This document shows positions 24,351-34,840 of a stretch of DNA of 64,000 nt, piece by piece (position 1 is the stretch's first letter; each line of letters opens with the position of its first letter). Origin of the DNA: Simmondsia chinensis (Eukaryota > Streptophyta > Magnoliopsida > Caryophyllales > Simmondsiaceae); NCBI GenBank assembly GCA_018398585.1, contig JAGTTD010000013.1:7164492-7228491 (forward strand), in the 5' to 3' direction. Under the pieces are notes generated by a model. It had not been told where the DNA came from. It saw only the letters and a program-made list of their open reading frames with translations, and did no database searches. The position numbers and the translations under genes were made by a program.

Positions 24351-24896
24351 AAAAGCATCCCGTTCTCTACTACAATGATCTTGATTGTTTGGTTTGCTAG
24401 TACTCGACCCAATTGCTTTCCCAAACTATCCTTGTGCACCGATATTATGAAGGGGTCTCACCTTATTGGTTTCTTGGCCACTCGGTTGGTTGCTCCGTAA
24501 ACTTTCGTTCTAACACCCTCTTTGCTACCTCTCAACCTGTAAGGCTCTTTGATAAGCTTCTAGAATGAGAAATATGTCTAACATGTTCAACAAATGACTC
24601 TCTTATTCCGCCTAAAATATCTATCGTCCAATTGCTCCGATGTTTTTGCGAATTCGTGAATATGCACATTATTAGTTTGGTAATTGTCCCAATAACACCT
24701 AGCAGTGACAACAGGATGCACATATTAGTTTGGTAGTTTTCCTAGTGACACCTAACACTGACAACATGATTCGGGAGAAACGTAAAGCACCACCAACCCT
24801 TATCCTAAGACAATACCTCATATCAAGATTTCCCTAAACTCTCCATTTTTTTATGTACATATTGTTTCAAATATACTAACTCAAACATTAGAGGGT

Positions 24897-24960
24897 ACAA
24901 CAACAAACCCAGTGCCTTCAAGGGCTCCCGCAAAAGCAAGGTCTGGGAGGGGTAGATGTA
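24897..24960 (-). mobile_element. Ultra-short (64 bp) SINE/RTE tail insertion with perfect 16-bp TSD
   Basis: The insert ACAACAACAAACCCAGTGCC... is framed by two identical copies of TCAAACATTAGAGGGT (24881-24896 and 24961-24976). It contains only the last ~64 bases of the repeat tail shared with 29201-29340 and 34956-35082. Confidence 0.92.
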
Positions 24961-24976
24961 TCAAACATTAGAGGGT

Positions 24977-27298
24977 CATTTTCTATAAATGTCCTTGGTT
25001 CTATCTTTGTGGTTGTTTATCTTATAGGCATATTCCTTTTCCCAACCGGCCAAGAGAGCTCCATTCGCCTTACAAAAATTCACATATGAAGTACGTATAT
25101 AAGCTAATTTCTACACCTTTTCATAGTTTTCTTTTGGTGGAAGTGCTAAATGATGTTGCGTCCATTAGGAAAATGTGCTAGAGATAAAAAGGAACTCGAG
25201 ATAGACAACTTGAACCCAAAAGATTGAACTCAGAACTTCAGTATTTCCCGTATTTCCAATTGGACTAATCTTGAGCTTGAATAAAAGCACCTCCAACTTA
25301 GATAAAATCGACCTCAATATGAATAGTATTGACTTTTGGGCTTGAACCAAATCAAACCTGAGATCACAAAAGGACAATCATGATTTTGGGCAGTACTAAT
25401 CTAGAACTCAAGCACCACGAACTCAAGCATCTGGATGTTAATCAAAATCAAACAGGGATAATTAATAGGTAAGGAAAAAAACAATGTTAATAGAAATCAG
25501 ATTGAAGAGTAGCCGCACTATGTAGTCCATCACTGTCCTCAGTTGTTTATGCCCCCGCATTGGAACAAGGAGCTCCCAAGGTTAGCGCGACACTCAACTC
25601 TCTACTGTACCTTAAGGAGATGCATTGATATATGCTTAATTGCTCAGTAATTGAACAACAATAGCGGCTCAAGAAGATAATGTGAGAGAGAATATAAATT
25701 GGGGGAGAGGTGAAAGAATGGAATAACTACCCGTGTGCATCTATGTATAGCAATCCTCCAAGGTGTATATAGAAGAAGCGGGCTAACATCATGGTAGTTA
25801 ATAGCTTGAATCCGGATTTTTAACCAAGGAAACAGTTTCCCACTTTTCCAATGGTGACAACTATATTGACAAACGGCTGTAAAATAAAATTTCGGATTGG
25901 AAAAAATCCACATCACATTGTGACACAAAGAGCCACAACATAAAATAGTTATTTGGAAATTGTTTCAGGCAAATGTGCATCAGCTTGACTGGCCCAGTAG
26001 CGCACGTGCACATGTGGTCCCCAAGGCCCACTTTAGACCCTGTAGACTTTATCAAGCTAAAGGAAACGGTAATATATAAAATGGCTATCTCAATTTAAAA
26101 TTTTGTATGCAGGACAAGGTGCTTTAAACAAAATTGAAGCACGCTATTTCTAATATCTTAGTTCTAGTGGGCGCCCAGAGAGACTGATAAGGTCCGCACA
26201 TAACCCACGTACTTATCAAGATGGCATTCTATAAAGTTGCCTGTATCTATTTGCTACGTAGTCGTGTTTTTGTACTTGTATTTGCAGTTCAAGTACAATA
26301 GCATCCTCAGCCTGCTTTTGTCTGGCCACTCTCTCTGCCTCTTAACTCCAACTGATTTTACCTGCCTGTTCTTCCATAGATTCTACACCAGTCATCCTAT
26401 GTTCTCTAGAAAAATGATGTAGTTAGTCTTGATTGTTTGCTATGGCTGCATTTTTCTACGATTCACACATTCTCAATCTACAAGTATTCTGTGGATTTCT
26501 GCTCAGGTAGGTGGGGTTCAGGGGGACAGGATTCGAGCTTTGAATATTTTATCTCAGGATCTCAACCTTAGTAATGTTTTTAACGCTATATCGAGACCAG
26601 ATTATCAATGTCCCATTGAAATTGATCCTTCCCCATTTGATCCTTCGAATATTATTCTCCTTGCTTGTTACTCTTGTTCTTTTTTTCACATTAATGGAGA
26701 AAGATGAGCTTGAACCCAACACCTCATGTTTGTGTTTGGCAAGTGTTACGCGAAATCCCCAAAAAACTGGGTTTAATTTAGATACCAAAAGCATATTTGA
26801 AATCAAATGAGAAGATTAAAAAAAAAAAAAAAAGAGAACTTAGAAAAACCCTCAAATTAGGAAAATACCATGGACGAAAGCAGAGAAGTTCACAAGATTT
26901 GGGAATAAAGGTTTTTACAAGCAGCCTTGCCTCTGCTCTTACTATCTCTTTTTTATACACTAGCCCAACAAGAAGTACAAATAGTGAGGACAAGAAAGCA
27001 AACATTAAAAATTGATGGTTATCACCCAACCTGAAGCAAACATAAACGGTCTCCCTGCTCAATCACAGGCTTTCGCTTCTAAATTCACACTATAGAAATT
27101 CAACACACAGCTTATAATGTATTTCAACATAAAAAGAATAGAAATTAACAAAGAAAAAGAAAACAATCTCCATACATCATTGTGGTGAATAACAAAGAGA
27201 TGAATGAAACCAAATTCATAGCACAAATTCATTATTGTAATTCCAATCTTATACAATAGAAACAAGATTTAGCATTCAATTTCATGAACCATATCCAA
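24977..27298. other. Intergenic region downstream of ECI, no gene recognised
   Basis: Short frames occur on both strands, but none has a recognisable domain. ECI's 3' UTR must lie just below 27298 because the gene is on the minus strand. Confidence 0.4.
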
Positions 27299-28560
27299 TC
27301 AAAGCCTAGGAACCACAACTCGCCTGCTAACCAACCCAAGCTCCTTACACAACTCAGGGTACAACCCCTTCCTGATCTCCCCATACACATCCGCATTCCA
27401 CTTCCTCCCCACCAGCTCCTCCCCCATCTTCACCGCCGCTGCCACCGTCTCCTCCGCACCCTCAAACACCGCGTCTACAATCCCCATCCTCGCTGCATCC
27501 TCCGCCTTCAACTTCGCGGCCTTCAGCATCACCTCCCGCCTCGCTGCTGGCATCCCCACCTGTAAGACAATATTCCCATATACATGAATTTATAGCATAA
27601 TTCATATAAACTAAATGTCAAAGAATACATACTTTGTTGAGCTATAGTGTGCAAAATTTTGCTGCACGAAAGTTGTAACAAGATCTTTATCTCCCTCTCC
27701 GTCTCTCTACAATATCACAACCGCATACGGAAACAGTATGCATTACAAAGGAGATGGGGCCTAATTTTTCCTATATCCACCTAATGAAGTAATAAGATGG
27801 GTCTAATCCAATGTAGCAAGAACTCCACATATGAGTCAAACGTGACTCTCAACATGGGAATAGTACGGAAAAAAAAAAAGACTAATATATAAGTATAGAG
27901 GATTATTCCACCTAACGTCAACTAGTTTTACAACGGAACCCACTTAGCTTATATGTGGATCCTGTGCTTGCCAATTTGAAGGGTTCTGGTAAAATTTAAC
28001 AGAATATGACCACGAAGCCCGTCTGCAAACCAAATATTCAACTTATCAATTATTATTTTGTCAAAACTAGAACATACAAACATTGCAATACCCACCTTCT
28101 CTCTAAACAACACATTGAAATACTCGGGGAAAGTCATCCCTATATCCAACTCACTCATGTACATCACCCCTCTATCCCTCCGCATCGCCACATAGTCATG
28201 ACTAATCGCCAAGACGAACCCAGCAGCGGCTGCGTGGCCAGTGACAGCGGCGATGGTGGGCATAGGGAGAGATAGGAGGTCAGCGACCACAGGCTTGAAA
28301 GACTCGACCAAGTGGTGGAGGCGGTCAATGAAGGAAGCGTTGGGACCGATGGAGGACTGCGCCCAGGAGAGGTCGAACCCGTTGGAGAAGAACTTACCGG
28401 AGGCGGTGGTGACGAGGGCCGCGGTGGAGGAGGAGGAGTGAGCCCGGATGTGAGAGAGGGCGGCGCGGATGGCGTAGATGAGGATAGGGTTGAAGCGGTG
28501 CTCGTCGGCGCCGGTGAGGGTGAGCACGAAGACGTTGCCGCGCTTCTCGACGGTGCACAT
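27299..28560 (-). CDS. Peroxisomal delta3,delta2-enoyl-CoA isomerase (ECI2/IBR10 type), two exons
   Basis: Exon 1 is 28096-28560 (155 codons, ATG at 28558-28560) and exon 2 is 27299-27559, stop TGA; intron 27560-28095 has GT..AG borders and phase 0. The 241-residue product is a crotonase-fold enzyme moving the double bond of 3-enoyl-CoA to position 2, needed for beta-oxidation of unsaturated fatty acids. Support: TALVTTASGKFFSNGFDL-like substrate-binding segment (SGKFFSNGFDLSWA), TIAAVTGHAAAAGFVLAISH forming the oxyanion-hole region, and MSELDIGMTFPEYF typical of plant ECIs. The C-terminus PRL resembles a minor PTS1 peroxisomal signal (Arabidopsis ECI2 ends PKL). No frameshift or stop. A 232-bp MITE sits 64 bp upstream of the ATG. 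Paralogue distinction (ECI2 or ECI3) is not possible here. Confidence 0.92.
27812..28001. mobile_element. Solo LTR-like TRIM remnant in the ECI intron
   Basis: From TGTAGCAAGAACTCCACA to TAAAATTTAACA it follows the TRIM LTR at 7411-7606: both have a TATAAG stretch, a GTTACTCCACCTA/ATTATTCCACCTA block, GCTTATATGTGGATC and the ending AAATTTAACA. No TSD or second LTR is visible, so it is a degenerate solo LTR, lying within the ECI intron. Confidence 0.65.
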
Positions 28561-28623
28561 TTTGGGAGATGGAGATCTGGGGATTTGGATTCCCTTGGAA
28601 AGTGTGTTAGGCTGTGAATAATT

Positions 28624-28855
28624 GAATTTTTTAACTAATTGACATAGTTTTGAAAAAAAAATTATCAAAATAGCACACTTTTAAAAATATTTACCAAAAT
28701 AGTACTATTTACTGTAGCTCGTTCAATGTACGCCATTTGTAAATATTTTTGGTGTCATTTTAGTGAATATTTTTTGTGCCATTTTGGTAAATATTTTTAG
28801 AAGTGTGCTATTTTAGTAATTTTTTTTCAAAACTATGCCAATTGGGTAAAAAATT
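28624..28855. mobile_element. Mutator-type MITE upstream of ECI, 9-bp TSD
   Basis: 232 bp with near-perfect ~85-bp terminal inverted repeats: left TTGACATAGTTTTG, right complement TTGGCATAGTTTTG, with AAAATAGCACACTT in both. TGAATAATT occurs at both borders (28615-28623 and 28856-28864). A 9-bp TSD points to Mutator-like transposase. It is 64 bp from the ECI start codon, so it lies in the promoter or 5' leader. Confidence 0.9.
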
Positions 28856-28864
28856 TGAATAATT

Positions 28865-29200
28865 ACAGGGGTACAAAATCTATGGTACGAAAATAGCAAG
28901 TTTAGATTAATGTATTTTAAGTCAGGTTGAATTTGAATTGATTCATCTAATTTGTTTATGTATTTGGATAAAATTTGAATTTGACCTAATTAATATATTT
29001 TCAACACGTTTAACTTGTTTATATAATTATATTAAGTATTATTGACAATTGAGTGATAAAACAATAAATAAATAAAATTAAGAGAAATAAATATTTTTTA
29101 TAATGTCCTCGCACATTTATAAAAATCCTTAAATGACATACTATAATTATTATACATAAATTTTTGATAGTTTATCCCACTTAAGATAATTTACACTATA
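28865..29200. other. AT-rich spacer
   Basis: Nothing recognised between the MITE and the RTE tail. Confidence 0.5.
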
Positions 29201-30429
29201 CAACAACAACAACAATAACAGTCTCAGTGCCTCAAGGGCTCCCTCATAAGCAGGGTTTGGGGGGTAGATGCACACAGCCTTTCCCCTTCAGGGTGCTACT
29301 CGGAAGAGAGGCTGTTTCCGATGACCCCCAACCTGAGAAGCATGTCGTCATGGAAGCAAGTCAGCCTGTCAGCATAGAGCAACAAAGCATAAGAGCAGGA
29401 TATAGCACAAAGCAAGCACCACGAAGCCAAATTCAAAAATTCATTAGAAGGCAGCTACAAGCGGATAAAAGGCAAGTAAACAGACAAGCAAGTAAGTGCG
29501 CCACAGGAGGTCTAAAATGCATAGTCACACTAGTGTTAGCTATAATATGCAGCACTCCTCTAAGCCACTACATCGGTTACCCCTATGCTAAGCCTCTAGT
29601 GAGCGCTATTTAAGGCCATCTCCTCCCGTAGGTTTAGGAGGGTGAGGTCTTGTCGGATCGTTTTCATCCATCTCTTCTTTGGCCTGCCTCTCCCTCTCCT
29701 TCCTAGAGTAGTATGGAGCTGTTCACGTCTTCTGATTGGAGCAGTAGTCGGCCTCCTCCTAACATATCCAAACCACCTCAAACTATGCTTCCTTAATTTA
29801 TCCTCGATCAAGGCTATGCCCAATTTGCCTCTTATGACGTCGTTCTTGATCCTATCCTTCCATGTGTGTCCGCACATCTATTACAGCATCCTCATCTCCG
29901 CCACCTTCAACTTCTGTGTATGATGTTGTTTCATTGGCCGACACTCCACCCTATACGTCATAGCCAGTCTCACTATTGTCTCATAGTATTTTCCTTTTAC
30001 CACTAGCGAGAACTTTCGATTGCAAAGTACCGCGGAAGCCATCTTCCGTTTCTGCAAGCCTACTTTAATCCGGTTATTGACCTCCTCGTCAACTTCGCTA
30101 TTCTGTTGTACTATGGAATCCAAGTATCTGAAACTCTCATTTCTCTGTATGGTCTCAGCACCTATCTTGACTTCTTCTGTGCTAGGCGCGTTGGAGGAAC
30201 CAAACTTGAGTTCCATGTGCTCAATGTTGGATCTACTGATTCGTAAGCCCTTCGATTCCAATGCCCTTCTCCACATTTTCAGCTTTTCATTTATCTCTAT
30301 TCTAGATTCTCCCACCAAAACTATGCCATCTGCAAAAAACATGCACTAAGGCACATCACCTTGGATATGCCTAGTAAGCTCATTCATAGCTAGAATGGAC
30401 AGAAAGGGGCTCAAGGCAGATTCTTTAGT
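29201..30429 (-). mobile_element. 5'-truncated RTE-type LINE with (TTG)n tail
   Basis: On the minus strand it begins inside the RT domain (SALSPFLSILAMNELTR, about 30370-30426), continues through RT to the C-terminal block (29596-29877), then a 3' UTR that ends GTTATTGTTGTTGTTGTTG (29201-29219). Only the last ~1.2 kb is present. A hAT-like element begins directly beyond its 5' end, at 30438. The last ~115 bp match the 3' body of the 5S-headed SINE at 34841-35082. Confidence 0.85.
29596..30426 (-). pseudogene. RTE reverse transcriptase C-terminal half
   Basis: Carries MFFADGIVLVGES, where the catalytic pair FADD has become FADG, and GLRISRSNIEHMELKF. Beyond a break near 29880 the frame has MCGHTWKDRIKNDVIRGKLG and LRWFGYVRRRP with GRGRPKKRWM. 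All are hallmarks of plant RTE elements. A stop precedes MFFADG. The mutated catalytic Asp and the truncation make it inactive. Confidence 0.88.
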
Positions 30430-30539
30430 AATGTTCGTAGAAGTAGCCAGTGGGCCAGGTCAACCCGCGACCCAGCCCAACCAAGCCAAGAAATACCCAG
30501 ACCCAAGGTCGACCCGTTGGGGCACTATATTATTATTTG

Positions 30540-30715
30540 TAATGGCTATAGTTGTATTTTTTTTAACAAGTTATAATATATTTTATATATAAAATATATT
30601 TATAATTTTATAGGACACCATTATATTGTTATAGTTGTATTTTTTTAACAAGTTACAATACATTTAATTTTATAAAATATATTTGTAATTTTATAGGGCA
30701 CCATTATGACTGTAT
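30540..30715. repeat. Tandem duplication, period 83, inside the hAT-like element
   Basis: ATAGTTGTATTTTTTT starts at 30548 and again at 30631. Each unit ends with TTTATAGGACACCATTAT or TTTATAGGGCACCATTAT. Confidence 0.8.
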
Positions 30716-30769
30716 CTAATACTATTTATTTTATAATTTTTTTTTTGGTGAAAATGATTATATATATAT

Positions 30770-32220
30770 GGAGAGCGGTCGGAATGAAAATAGAAGTTTT
30801 GTGATAATGTGATAAAATTAAATCTACACCGTTGAATTTTAAGTAAGATTGATCAATAGTTCAAAAAGGCTTATTGTATATGGAGCCCTACCACCACCCA
30901 ACGATCACCACCCCCCACCGCCACCCACCGCCGCCGCCACCACTCCTCTCCACTACCATCACCCATCTCTCTCTCTCCACCCATCTCAGATCCCTACCAC
31001 CACTTCCGCCCCCACCACCATAGCCACCGCTGCCACCCGCCATCCATCTCTGTCTCTCTCTTTTCATCTCATCTTAGATCCCTACGGTCACCACCACCGC
31101 CACCCACCACCGTCGCTGCTGCCACCCGTTGCCGCCGCCACCACTCCTCTTTGCCGCCCTAGCCACCACCACCCATCTCTCTATCTCCATCCCATCTCAA
31201 ATCCCAACAGTCACCACCATCGCCTCTCACCGCCCCGCAACAATGGTGGTTGTAGGGTTGGGGGGGTGGTGGTGACGACGGTGACCGCAAGGATCTGAGA
31301 TAGGATGATGCACCAATTAGAGGTATATCGGAGGAATTAGGGAGAATTAGAGAAGAATTAGGGTTTGAGAAGAACAAGGAGAAAGAGATTAGGGTTAGAA
31401 GGAGGAAGAAGAAGAAGATAGAAGTAGAAAGAGGGAAAATGTGTTTGTTATTGGATAACCTTTCAAAGTGCAATACAAGACTATTTATACTTCCCAAACA
31501 ATTCATAAAATGGACTCTAAAACCGAGCACTAATCATTGAACTCATTATTACATGTATCATTACCCCCCTAGACGTTCCTTGCCCACAAGGAAGAAAACC
31601 CAAAAAATGAAGACACATCTCATGATAGTCCTCTCATGTAGCATCTTCAATAGGACGGTCCTTGCAATGCACAAGAATTTGTGTAGCAGTGGTGTTGCGA
31701 CGTCTGACAAGTCGACAATCCATCGGCGGGTAAACAACATAAATCCGGCAGGTTCAGAAACTGTACCAGTGGGCCACCGATTAGAGGTACAATGGGGGAA
31801 TTAGGAAGAATTAGAGAAGAATTAGGGTTTGAGAAGAAGACTGAGAAAGAGATTAGGGTTAGAAGGAGGAAGAAGAAGAAGATAGAAGTAGAAAGGGGGA
31901 AAATGTGTTTGTTATTAGATAACCTTTCAAAGTGCAATACAAGACTATTTATACTTCCCAAACAATTCCTAAAATTGACTCTAAAAATCGAGCACTAATC
32001 ATTGCTCTCATTATTACATGTATCGTAGGATGAAGAAAGAGAGATGGGTGACGGTGGCAGTGGTGGAGAGGAGTGGCGGCGGCGGTGACCGATAGGTGGT
32101 GGTAGGACTCTGGACCAATGAGCCTCTTAAAACCATTAATCAATCTTACTTAAGATCCAATGATGTAGATTTAATTTTCTCACATTCTCACAAAACTTTC
32201 ATTCTCATTCCAGCTGCTCC
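30770..32220. mobile_element. Foldback/MITE-like element with GC-rich arms in a TA-repeat, split by a mini-LTR element
   Basis: The left end GGAGAGCGGTCGGAATGA and the complement of the right end GGAGCAGCTGGAATGA begin inverted arms. These continue through AAATTAAATCTACA, AAGTAAGATTGAT and a (CCACC)-rich segment for at least 180 bp. TA repeats border both ends, so a TSD cannot be defined. The Pro-rich frames in the arms are a by-product of CCACC repeats, not genes. Confidence 0.75.
31309..32025 (-). mobile_element. Mini LTR element (LTRs ~254 bp, 209-bp interior)
   Basis: Direct repeats 31309-31560 and 31770-32025 share most of their length (for example TTCAAAGTGCAATACAAGAC). On the minus strand the LTR opens TGATACATGTAATAATGAG, preceded by a purine tract CTAGGGGGGTAA. 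The interior contains non-coding gypsy-like pol-end sequence (CCTTGTGGGCAAGGAACG). The repeat TAGGATGA flanks both sides (31301-31308, 32026-32033), longer than the usual 5 bp. It is non-autonomous, inserted in the foldback element. Confidence 0.75.
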
Positions 32221-32240
32221 ATATATATATATATATATAT

Positions 32241-32532
32241 AGGGTGGCGTTCTTATGAGAGCGTGAGAGGAGTCAATCCTGGCCCTCCATTGTAATGGAC
32301 GGTCAAGATTTGTTGGATACTAAAAAAAATAATTTACGACATATACCTCTTCATGGGGCAAAAGGAAAGAAGGAACAAGGGGAGAAAATTGTTTTTTTTT
32401 TTTTCAATACTCAACAAATATTAGCTGTAAATCATTATTTTTTTTAGTGTCTAACAAATCTTGGCCATCCATTACAATGGAGGGCCAGGATTGACTCCTC
32501 TCACGCTCACCCTCTCATAAGAACATCACCCT
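32241..32532. mobile_element. TA-targeting MITE, copy 1 (292 bp)
   Basis: Left AGGGTGGCGTTCTTATGAGA and right complement AGGGTGATGTTCTTATGAGA start inverted repeats of about 60 bp that continue through GAGTCAATCCTGGCCCTCC. It sits in (TA)n on both sides, like the Micron family of rice that targets TA microsatellites. Confidence 0.85.
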
Positions 32533-32542
32533 ATATATATAT

Positions 32543-32840
32543 GAGAGATTGTGAAAGCGTGAGAGGAGTGAATCATGGCCCTCCATTATAATGGATGGAG
32601 ATTTGTTGAACATTAAAAAAAATTTTAACAAATTACAGCGAAGATTCATTGAGTATTGAAAAAAAAATAAAATAAAATAAAAAATTCCTCCCATACCCTT
32701 TCTTTCTTTTTGCCCCATGAAGAGGCATTGACCGTAAATTATTATTTTTTAAATGTTCAACAAATATTGGTCATTCATTATAATAGAGGGCCGGGATTCG
32801 CCTCTCTCATGCTCTCACTCTCTCATAAGAATGACATCCT
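32543..32840. mobile_element. TA-targeting MITE, copy 2 (about 298 bp)
   Basis: Same family as 32241-32532: GCGTGAGAGGAGTGAATCAT at left, and the complement AGGATGTCATTCTTATGAGA at right. The first bases of the left repeat are eroded. TA repeats flank it. Confidence 0.8.
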
Positions 32841-32881
32841 ATATATATTCTTCTTTTTTATATATTTTTATAAAATTAGGA

Positions 32882-32883
<2 letters not shown>

Positions 32884-32914
<31 letters not shown>
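32884..32914. repeat. 31-nt poly(G) run
   Basis: Uninterrupted G tract just inside the right terminus of the hAT-like element. Confidence 0.9.
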
Positions 32915-32915
<1 letters not shown>

Positions 32916-33300
32916 GCGCCAGGCCAAGCCCGACCCGTGGCCACCTCTAAATGTTCATTTGATAATATGTTTTAATGACTATAAATATATAAGGTATTTA
33001 TTACTAATATCAACTATAATGTCTATTATTAATATGTCTGTAAGTTGACAAACTACCATTTACTGAAAAAATACCAATATAATTATCCGTTTAATAATTG
33101 GGTTGGATAAGGGTTGAGATTCCTAACTCGTTTAATAAATCGGTCTTTTCGGGTTGAATCCATTTCTAAGACAACTTGCATAACACAAACATGAACACAA
33201 CACAAAACGATACATTTGCCATCCTTATATATTTGTGGTTTGGCTTGTGTTTTAACCCTTAAATTTGAAGTCTTATCCATCTATAATGGATACTTAGAAT

Positions 33301-33740
33301 ATAGGGGTGTATTTGAGGCGAGTCTAGTCTTAGCTCATCGGGCTCGAGACTCAGCTCATTTACATTTAGCTTGGTTCGGGCTCGAGTTAGGCTAAGTTGA
33401 AGCTTGCTTTGCCCGGGAACTTCATGCTCGAGCTCAAACCTAACTTGACAATGTTCCAAACTAAGCTCGCAATTTTCTGACTCATTTTAAGCACACTCTA
33501 GACTTGTTTAGGCTCGAGTTTGGCTCATTTATTCTCAACTTGACTTTGTTGAATATATTTAAGCTAATAAGTTATATTAAGATTCGCTTGCATAGACTCA
33601 TTAAGCTAACGAGCCTACGAGCTCAAGCTTCATTAAGCTCAGGCTTGGCTCAATAAGCTAACGAGCTAGCTTAGCTCGGCTCAAGCTCAAAAGGAGCTAA
33701 GCTTTTCTAGCTTTCATTTAAAATATTTTGCATACCCCTA
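33301..33740. mobile_element. Dispersed GCTCGAG-rich repeat, hAT-like ends
   Basis: Begins TAGGGGTGTATTTGA and ends TTGCATACCCCTA (complement TAGGGGTATGCAA). The interior is packed with GCTCGAG, AAGCTCAAG and AGCTAACGAGC motifs, a well-known type of plant dispersed repeat. No matching 8-bp TSD was found. Confidence 0.55.
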
Positions 33741-34540
33741 TTTACCTTACTATATGACTATTCATCCATTTTAATGATGCAGCCAAATTTATTTTTTTTA
33801 TTATTTTGTGAAAATTTTGAATGATTTGTGATTTTGAATATTTTTTGTGCTAGTTAACTCAACAAAGAATTGAAAGTATCATTAAATATTATATATAAGA
33901 AGTAATTACTTACGTTATTATTAATTTACTAAAACAGAAAGGGGTTAACATGATATAGACATAAATTTATAAAATAATCATTAAAAAAAAAATACACATA
34001 AATAATCATTAAAAAAAGTAAATTACAAACAAAAAACATAAAATCCCACTTAAAAAAAAATACTAATGGGATTTTGTATTACCCATTTTTGGGTACCAAA
34101 AATGAGTATTGAGTACTTGCTATTCATCTTATTTGACATTTTAATTATATTGGGTCCTCCAATAAATATATATTTGTCAAACTCAACATTCAATGGGGAG
34201 TCTTCCTTCCCCATCAAGGATGTCAGATTTAAAGTTTCTCTCTCTTCTTAATAATGTAAAAGAAAGACACAATGTTGAATAAAGTCAATAAATTTGTCGT
34301 TACGTATTTGTAGTGTTGTTATTGTGAGTAACTGTTATTGATAAAAGCAATGGTATGACTATAGAAAATAATAAGCATAAAATTATCTTGATCATTATAA
34401 TTTTATCTTATAATAATTTTCTCATAATAATATTGCAAATATTGTGATAGTTTACGTTGTGGAATCTGTTTCTCGGCATAATTTTTATTCCAAATGTTAA
34501 ACATCATATTTTTAAGAGAAATTATAATTTATGTACTATA
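33741..34540. other. AT-rich spacer, no gene recognised
   Basis: No structured feature was seen. Confidence 0.45.
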
Positions 34541-34840
34541 AGATTGACTTTTTTTTGCAAAATGGCACAATTATAAAAAAAATATTTAGAAAATTGGCAT
34601 CTTTTTGAAAATATTTAGCAAAATAGCACACTTTACTATTTATCACCCGTTGCACGCCATCTGAAAAGGATTACAATGACAAGCTACCAGTTGCACGGCG
34701 TCTTAGATGTCGTGCAATGGGTGTCACCCTCACCCCTCACACGCTGCGCAATGGGAATAATATGAATTTAAATTTTGATATTACATAAGCTAGAATTTCA
34801 CTTTAGATTAATTTTAATATATCATACAAACATATAATAT

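Larger units (their letters stand above)
15430..24830 (-). mobile_element. Decayed Ty3/gypsy retrotransposon, split by a copia insertion
   Basis: On the minus strand, pieces appear in gypsy order: a gag CCHC knuckle (about 24300-24350), reverse transcriptase remnants (about 23150-23790), integrase zinc finger and core (21758-22159), and the pol C-terminus (15800-15994). The last two are separated by the complete copia element 15995-21218. Stops and frameshifts are everywhere. A possible 3' LTR fragment with AATAAACTT lies at about 15430-15620. I could not identify a 5' LTR, so the outer limits are approximate. Confidence 0.75.
30438..32949. mobile_element. Non-autonomous hAT-like element with nested insertions, 8-bp TSD (one mismatch)
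   Basis: The ends TAGAAGTAGCCAGTGGGCC (left) and TAGAGGTGGCCACGGGTCGG (right, complement) resemble the termini of the hAT transposon at 62322 and the MITE at 52687. It is flanked by AATGTTCG (30430-30437) and AATGTTCA (32950-32957). No transposase is encoded. The interior holds an 83-bp-period duplication, a foldback element, a mini-LTR element, two MITEs and a poly(G) run, which account for most of its 2.5 kb. Confidence 0.75.

Noticed and set aside
30521..30530. CACTATA as a target-site duplication of the RTE LINE (matching 29193-29199)
   Set aside because: The site lies inside the hAT-like element, whose own TSD at 30430-30437 better explains the junction; seven bases of AT-rich match are weak.
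30849..31298. Pro/His/Thr-rich protein-coding frame
   Set aside because: It is produced by CCACC repeats in the arm of a foldback element and has no codon or domain signal.
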